A stretch of DNA of 64,000 bases from positions 405,001 to 469,000 of the forward strand of contig JAPFQT010000155.1 in assembly GCA_027627225.1 (NCBI GenBank), read 5' to 3'. The stretch is from Congeria kusceri. Lineage: Eukaryota > Mollusca > Bivalvia > Myida > Dreissenidae. The notes under the pieces were generated by a model. The model was not told where the DNA came from. It worked only from the letters and a program-made list of their open reading frames with translations, and made no database searches. The number at the start of each line of letters is the position of its first letter. The first letter of the stretch is position 1. Below are positions 60,404 through 64,000 of the stretch, piece after piece. The translations under genes and the position numbers were made by a program.

Positions 60404-61213
60404 ATGGACAAGGTTGCAAACATACTAGAGCGGTACCACATTGGGGATTTGATTGAAACTGGTGCGACGGCTCATGTGATGAAAGCGATTCGCCGTACTG
60501 ACGACAAGGTATTCGCCATTAAAGTGGTCAAAACCGTCAACAAGCTGACTTCGTTTCCAGAAGAAATACTATTCAACCAAACGTTGAAGGCATCTGGTAT
60601 CAAAGGTGTAATCAACATGCACGAGTACGCTATCGACTACGAGAAAAGCAGATACGTGATGATCATGGACTACATGCCAATGGACTTACACACGTATGTG
60701 TCAAGCCGTCGAACACCGATATCCGAAGATGAATGCCGCAACATCATCAGCCAAGTTGTTAACATTCTACTTGATATGCAAAATGTTGTTGGCGTCCAAC
60801 ATATGGACCTTAAAACGGAGAATGTGTTGATCGATCCTGAAACGAATGAGGTTAAACTCTGTGATTTTGGACACATAGCGCCAGTAGCACATTTGTGGAT
60901 GGATTCAACATCGAAAGGAACACGCATTTACTGGGCGCCAGAAACTGTTAAGGAAAGGAGGTTCTACCCAACGAGAAGCGTGGTATGGCAAGTGGGCATT
61001 CTTGCTTACGACATCATGGAAGAAATTCCATGGGAGATGTACGAAGACGGAAAACTGAAAGACTTGACTTTTGAACGTTTCTCGTCTGGCGAGGCCGTGG
61101 AATTCATTCACATTTGCTTAGAACCAGACGTGCGCATTCGTGCAGAACTCGATCAGTTAGTGCATATGAGGTGGATTGAAGAACGGAACAACAACGAAAT
61201 GGGTTATCTGTGA
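60404..61213 (+). CDS. Second Ser/Thr protein kinase, small catalytic domain only
   Basis: 269 residues from the ATG at 60404, fixed by the promoter just upstream; the frame reaches back to 60311 inside the helicase gene. The whole protein is one kinase domain: Lys40, His133-Met-Asp135 (normally His-Arg-Asp), Asp154-Phe-Gly, Ala178-Pro-Glu. The Gly-rich loop is degenerate (Gly20 then Ala-Thr-Ala-His). It keeps the catalytic Lys and both Asp, so it is probably active, though the altered His-Arg-Asp hints at loose regulation. There is no scaffold domain, unlike the TBK1-like kinase at 42564. Its sequence looks less AT-rich than its neighbours, as does that of the gene at 62801. Confidence 0.85.
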   Translation: MDKVANILERYHIGDLIETGATAHVMKAIRRTDDKVFAIKVVKTVNKLTSFPEEILFNQTLKASGIKGVINMHEYAIDYEKSRYVMIMDYMPMDLHTYVSSRRTPISEDECRNIISQVVNILLDMQNVVGVQHMDLKTENVLIDPETNEVKLCDFGHIAPVAHLWMDSTSKGTRIYWAPETVKERRFYPTRSVVWQVGILAYDIMEEIPWEMYEDGKLKDLTFERFSSGEAVEFIHICLEPDVRIRAELDQLVHMRWIEERNNNEMGYL

Positions 61214-61226
61214 ACTTGTATTGTCA

Positions 61227-61232
61227 AATAAA
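61227..61232 (+). terminator. AATAAA polyadenylation signal
   Basis: AATAAA 14 bases after the kinase stop at 61213 and just before the end of the convergent gene at 61239. Confidence 0.6.
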
Positions 61233-61238
61233 AACATG

Positions 61239-62666
61239 TCAAACAAACAATGCTCGTATTTGTCTTTTAACAAAATTTGTTCTTGTACAGTAGTCGAAAC
61301 AGTTACACAAACAACCAACACAAATGTTTCTAAGAACGAATTCCTTATCAATAGATGTTCCGTCGTCTATATTATCTGACAAAACATCGAAACAAGTAAC
61401 ACTATTCTGTGGTTGACATTTACAAGATAACTGTGGTTTTTCACCACATTTCACTTCACTACTGACAATACCAAAACAGGTTCGACTGTTGCGACACAGA
61501 GTAGTGTATAGTGCAGTTCTTTTACCAGATATTTGCTTCCGAAGCGCCAAATACTGATATTGAATACAACCAGTAGAATCTATGAAACATTTGTATACAT
61601 CAACAAAATCAAATTCTCGACATCCATCAGAACATAAGAAGTAGTTTGCTCGACTATTGGCGTCGTTAACAATAGACGTTTTGTTATATGCTTTGTGATG
61701 ATAGTTTATGGGTTGACAACAGGTTTTGCACAAGATGAACAAGCCATTTTGATATAAACGATCAAGACTCCCTTTTTCTCTAGTACACTTTGTGTGACAA
61801 AAACACGAGGGTATATTTAGTGAAATGACTTTGTTGTTCACAAAATCAACTTGCTGTCTGATGATGTTTTGTATATAATGACCAAACGACAGGTTTCTAG
61901 TTACAATAGGTGACGTGAGTAACATCTGAATCGAACTAAAACATTTGCGCTTAGAACTAGGATTTGAAGTTAGTTCTCGTTTGAAGTGGTACGCAAAGTC
62001 TAACACTGGTTTTGGGTAATATAGTTCAGAAGGTAAAAATGTTGCAGCAGAGTCATGCAAAACAAGATTGCTAGTGTTATATATGTACGTACAATTGCAC
62101 ATTGACTTGAGGACTTGAAATACTTTGTGGTGAGGAATCCACTCTAACCCTTTCACTTGAGTTACCATCTTTTTGAGCGATGGGTGTACTTTTGAGATAT
62201 CCAATTGTAGTGAAAAGTCTCGCAAATGAATAGTTGTATGGTTATTCACACATATGATGTTGGACTTTTGCTTCGAAAATGTTACATACAGCTCATGGAA
62301 AGGTTGTTTCTTTTCACATATCTTGCCGATTGTTCGTAGGATCTGTATTATTCGTTTGTTCATTTCATAGTCGGGTTTCTTGAAATATAGAACACACAAT
62401 ATCACGATCAAGAAAAACATGTGAATCTTTTCATCTGTGTTTTGTTGACTGTACACGTTCATCAGCAACACGTCAACTCTCAGGTTGTGTGGAAACATAT
62501 TTCGTATAACGAAGTGAACAAATCTATAACAATGAAACGTGGTGAGAGTTTGTTTCAGTTTCTTCAGAGTAACAACATTGAGTTTTTTCAACGATAATAC
62601 ACTTGATGGAAAGTTACGTATACTGTTATACAAATGCTCATTCAATATATCGTACACTGATGCCAT
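61239..62666 (-). CDS. Cys/His-rich protein, 475 aa
   Basis: 475 residues from the ATG at 62666. The N-terminal half is helical. The C-terminal 190 residues are packed with Cys (over 20), including Cys-x-His-x2-Cys, Cys-x2-Cys-Cys, Cys-x3-Cys and Cys-x2-Cys-x-Cys groups, which suggests several structural zinc ions. Length and Cys pattern recall herpesvirus UL32/ORF68-type packaging accessory proteins (about 470-600 residues with zinc sites), but the match is by general form only. No signal peptide, so a secreted Cys-rich domain is unlikely. Confidence 0.65.
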   Translation of the reverse strand: MASVYDILNEHLYNSIRNFPSSVLSLKKLNVVTLKKLKQTLTTFHCYRFVHFVIRNMFPHNLRVDVLLMNVYSQQNTDEKIHMFFLIVILCVLYFKKPDYEMNKRIIQILRTIGKICEKKQPFHELYVTFSKQKSNIICVNNHTTIHLRDFSLQLDISKVHPSLKKMVTQVKGLEWIPHHKVFQVLKSMCNCTYIYNTSNLVLHDSAATFLPSELYYPKPVLDFAYHFKRELTSNPSSKRKCFSSIQMLLTSPIVTRNLSFGHYIQNIIRQQVDFVNNKVISLNIPSCFCHTKCTREKGSLDRLYQNGLFILCKTCCQPINYHHKAYNKTSIVNDANSRANYFLCSDGCREFDFVDVYKCFIDSTGCIQYQYLALRKQISGKRTALYTTLCRNSRTCFGIVSSEVKCGEKPQLSCKCQPQNSVTCFDVLSDNIDDGTSIDKEFVLRNICVGCLCNCFDYCTRTNFVKRQIRALFV

Positions 62667-62744
62667 CCTAACAACGAATGACTAACTGTGTGAAGACAAC
62701 ATAGATTTGAGTTTGGTATGTGCGTTCTCATTATTTTGCATGCA

Positions 62745-62781
62745 TATATAAGGGCGATGAACCATGTGTTAATCACTCATT
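62745..62781 (+). promoter_or_regulatory. Core promoter: TATA box and TCA initiator for the gene at 62801
   Basis: TATATAAGGGCG begins at 62745, and TCA (62773-62775) inside AATCACTCATTC follows exactly 28 bases later, the same spacing as the promoters at 3160 and 60335. The transcript should start near 62775, 26 bases before the ATG. Confidence 0.7.
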
Positions 62782-62800
62782 CTTACTCTAACCACCAAAC

Positions 62801-63631
62801 ATGTCACATCAACTTAGGTTCAAAGAACAACGTATTGCTGAGACATACATGATCTACAAGCAGTACGGTGGTGATATTGGTTTATACGGTATCGTAAAGG
62901 AAGTACAAGAAGCAGAGAAGCGAAAACGACAGAACCTCATGTCGCCAGAAGTTGTTTTGGCAAAGATGAAAGAGCATAAGATAAGATTTCCTTCATGGTA
63001 TCATGTCGAAGATGCCACTGATGCTTTCCTTACTGAGTCGTTGATGAGATCGCCTTCTACCAACACGTTTTTGATCGCAAAACGGGTCTTCGACATACCA
63101 ATACTTACCAGAAGTGAGACAGATATGTGCTCTATACTAGAAGCTATTCTGGAGAGCGACATCGATATCGACCATGTTTCAATATGCTGTTCTTTTGGAA
63201 ATTCAACCGTCGATACACCTCATAAGATGGTCATGATGAGACACAAAGACAGCGACATGCCGTTCATGGAAGCACTCAAACATCAAGAGAGACAAAAAAG
63301 TCCAGTGTACATTGGAAACGTAGTCGGTGGAAAGTTTAACGATCCGAGCACAGCGATCATTGTCACCAAAGAAGAAATGAGGCATACACGATACTTGCAC
63401 GGCGCTTACTCTGAGTGTCAGTTCAGCGATTACATCCCGAAAGACGAAATACCAATGAGGGTGTGCTACGGAGTGGTACCAAAAACTGTTTCAATCATAA
63501 CCTTGTGGAAGGACGACTTCAAGATTGTACTGTTCCCGGCAATGCATACGGAACAGTGGACTTTGACCAAGGACAACGCTCTCAACGGAATCCAAAGCAT
63601 TTTGACCATTTGTCGTTATCATTTGCTTTGA
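62801..63631 (+). CDS. Hypothetical protein, 276 aa
   Basis: 276 residues from the ATG at 62801. It begins with a charged helical segment (about 1-75), then a mixed alpha/beta domain with many His and Met. No signal peptide, membrane helix or known motif. Its strong TATA/initiator promoter and less AT-rich sequence set it apart from most neighbours and link it to the kinase at 60404. Good expression is likely, function unknown. Confidence 0.68.
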   Translation: MSHQLRFKEQRIAETYMIYKQYGGDIGLYGIVKEVQEAEKRKRQNLMSPEVVLAKMKEHKIRFPSWYHVEDATDAFLTESLMRSPSTNTFLIAKRVFDIPILTRSETDMCSILEAILESDIDIDHVSICCSFGNSTVDTPHKMVMMRHKDSDMPFMEALKHQERQKSPVYIGNVVGGKFNDPSTAIIVTKEEMRHTRYLHGAYSECQFSDYIPKDEIPMRVCYGVVPKTVSIITLWKDDFKIVLFPAMHTEQWTLTKDNALNGIQSILTICRYHLL

Positions 63632-63633
63632 TC

Positions 63634-63639
63634 AATAAA
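63634..63639 (+). terminator. AATAAA polyadenylation signal
   Basis: AATAAA three bases after the stop of the gene ending at 63631. A second copy is at 63691-63696. Confidence 0.6.
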
Positions 63640-63775
63640 TTTTTGTATAGAGAAATGTTTATTCTCATCATATTGACAATTTGCTGACACAATAAAAACA
63701 ATGTACCAAAATGTTGTTTTATTTTATTTATACTGGTATATGTTCTGACAAACCAAGAAAAAGCATTCACTCATC

Positions 63776-64000
63776 ATGGCGAAGGTCTTTGCGGTAGAAG
63801 GCAATATTGGTGCCGGCAAAAGCACACTACTTGATCTGTTAGGTAAAAAATATCTTGTATTTCCAGAACCACTAGATGAGTGGCAAAATGTGTCGGGCCC
63901 TGATGGCCAAGTGGTTAACATGTTTGATATGTACTGCAAAAACATGCAAAAATATACGTTTGCATTTCAACTCGTAACACTCAGAAGTATCATGCATGTT
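63776..64000 (+). CDS. Deoxynucleoside kinase, N-terminal part (runs off the right edge)
   Basis: 75 residues are visible from the ATG at 63776 and the frame is open at the window edge. The P-loop is Gly9-Asn-Ile-Gly-Ala-Gly-Lys-Ser-Thr17, directly after a short beta strand, and a Glu31-Pro-x2-Glu-Trp36 block follows, the substrate-side motif of the animal dNK/TK2/dCK family. This family phosphorylates deoxynucleosides to feed DNA synthesis. Herpesvirus TK genes are of related but different form; this one looks closer to a cellular dNK, suggesting capture. The rest of the gene is outside the window. Confidence 0.88.
   Translation, partial: MAKVFAVEGNIGAGKSTLLDLLGKKYLVFPEPLDEWQNVSGPDGQVVNMFDMYCKNMQKYTFAFQLVTLRSIMHV

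Noticed and set aside
1..64000. CRISPR arrays, tRNA genes, insertion sequences and a lytic origin
   Set aside because: I saw no direct-repeat arrays beyond the coding tandem duplications, no tRNA cloverleaf, no transposase, and no clear AT-rich palindrome with flanking binding sites; an origin may exist but cannot be supported by eye.

Overview
The window is a gene-dense, AT-rich, intron-poor stretch of a large double-stranded DNA virus of the order Herpesvirales. It carries about 47 protein genes on both strands, no gap without a gene longer than 300 bases, and no tRNA, rRNA or host-like intron-exon structure. Herpesvirus-type functions recognised from motifs are: a terminase large subunit (10605-12713), a family B DNA polymerase (19631-23479), a UL52-type primase (27383-29770), a probable ICP8/UL29-type single-strand DNA-binding protein (30447-33518), a UL9-type origin-binding helicase (35374-37569), a UL5-type helicase (58051-60324) and the start of a deoxynucleoside kinase (63776 to the end). 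Divergence from vertebrate herpesviruses and the set of invertebrate-like accessory genes fit a malacoherpesvirus-like virus of a marine invertebrate. That placement is inference, and I did not recognise it as a known species.

Layout. 1-5700: unknown genes, a RING protein with a SUMO-interacting motif, a small gene behind a strong TATA box, and the first pseudo-OTU/kelch gene. 5700-10600: a death-domain-like protein, a type I glycoprotein, a large unknown protein and a small protein with a fresh 66-base tandem duplication. 10600-24400: terminase, a kelch-like protein, two long coiled-coil (tegument-like) proteins, polymerase and a secreted glycoprotein paralogue. 24400-37600: a large protein with two pseudo-OTU domains, then the replication block (primase, SSB candidate, origin-binding helicase) with small membrane proteins. 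37700-42600: more pseudo-OTU genes, one fused to a death-like domain and one carrying BTB/BACK/kelch-like regions, then a seven-pass membrane protein. 42560-47500: a TBK1/IKK-epsilon-like kinase, a metallophosphoesterase and unknown genes. 47500-53300: a large fusion-type glycoprotein candidate, and a secreted somatomedin-B plus thrombospondin-1 protein resembling animal SBSPON, convergent with a second RING gene. 53300-64000: unknown genes, UL5-type helicase, a second kinase, a Cys-rich protein and the deoxynucleoside kinase.

How it works together. Most of a herpesvirus replisome plus the packaging motor lies within 50 kb. Around it sits a dense set of putative host-signalling genes: a TBK1-like kinase that appears to lack the activation-loop serine, four genes carrying five OTU-like domains that have all lost the catalytic cysteine (three of them with BTB/BACK and kelch-like regions), two death-domain-like proteins, two RING ligase candidates, a phosphatase with an altered catalytic motif, and a secreted matrix-like protein. 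I infer an accessory programme aimed at ubiquitin, TBK1 and death-domain signalling. Three genes share a nearly identical core promoter (TATA box, then a TCA initiator exactly 28 bases on), suggesting one expression class.

Starts were placed at ATG codons, since this is a eukaryotic virus. Several longer open frames begin at TTG, GTG or CTG and were trimmed, often with support from a TATA box. All homology statements are by eye from motifs.
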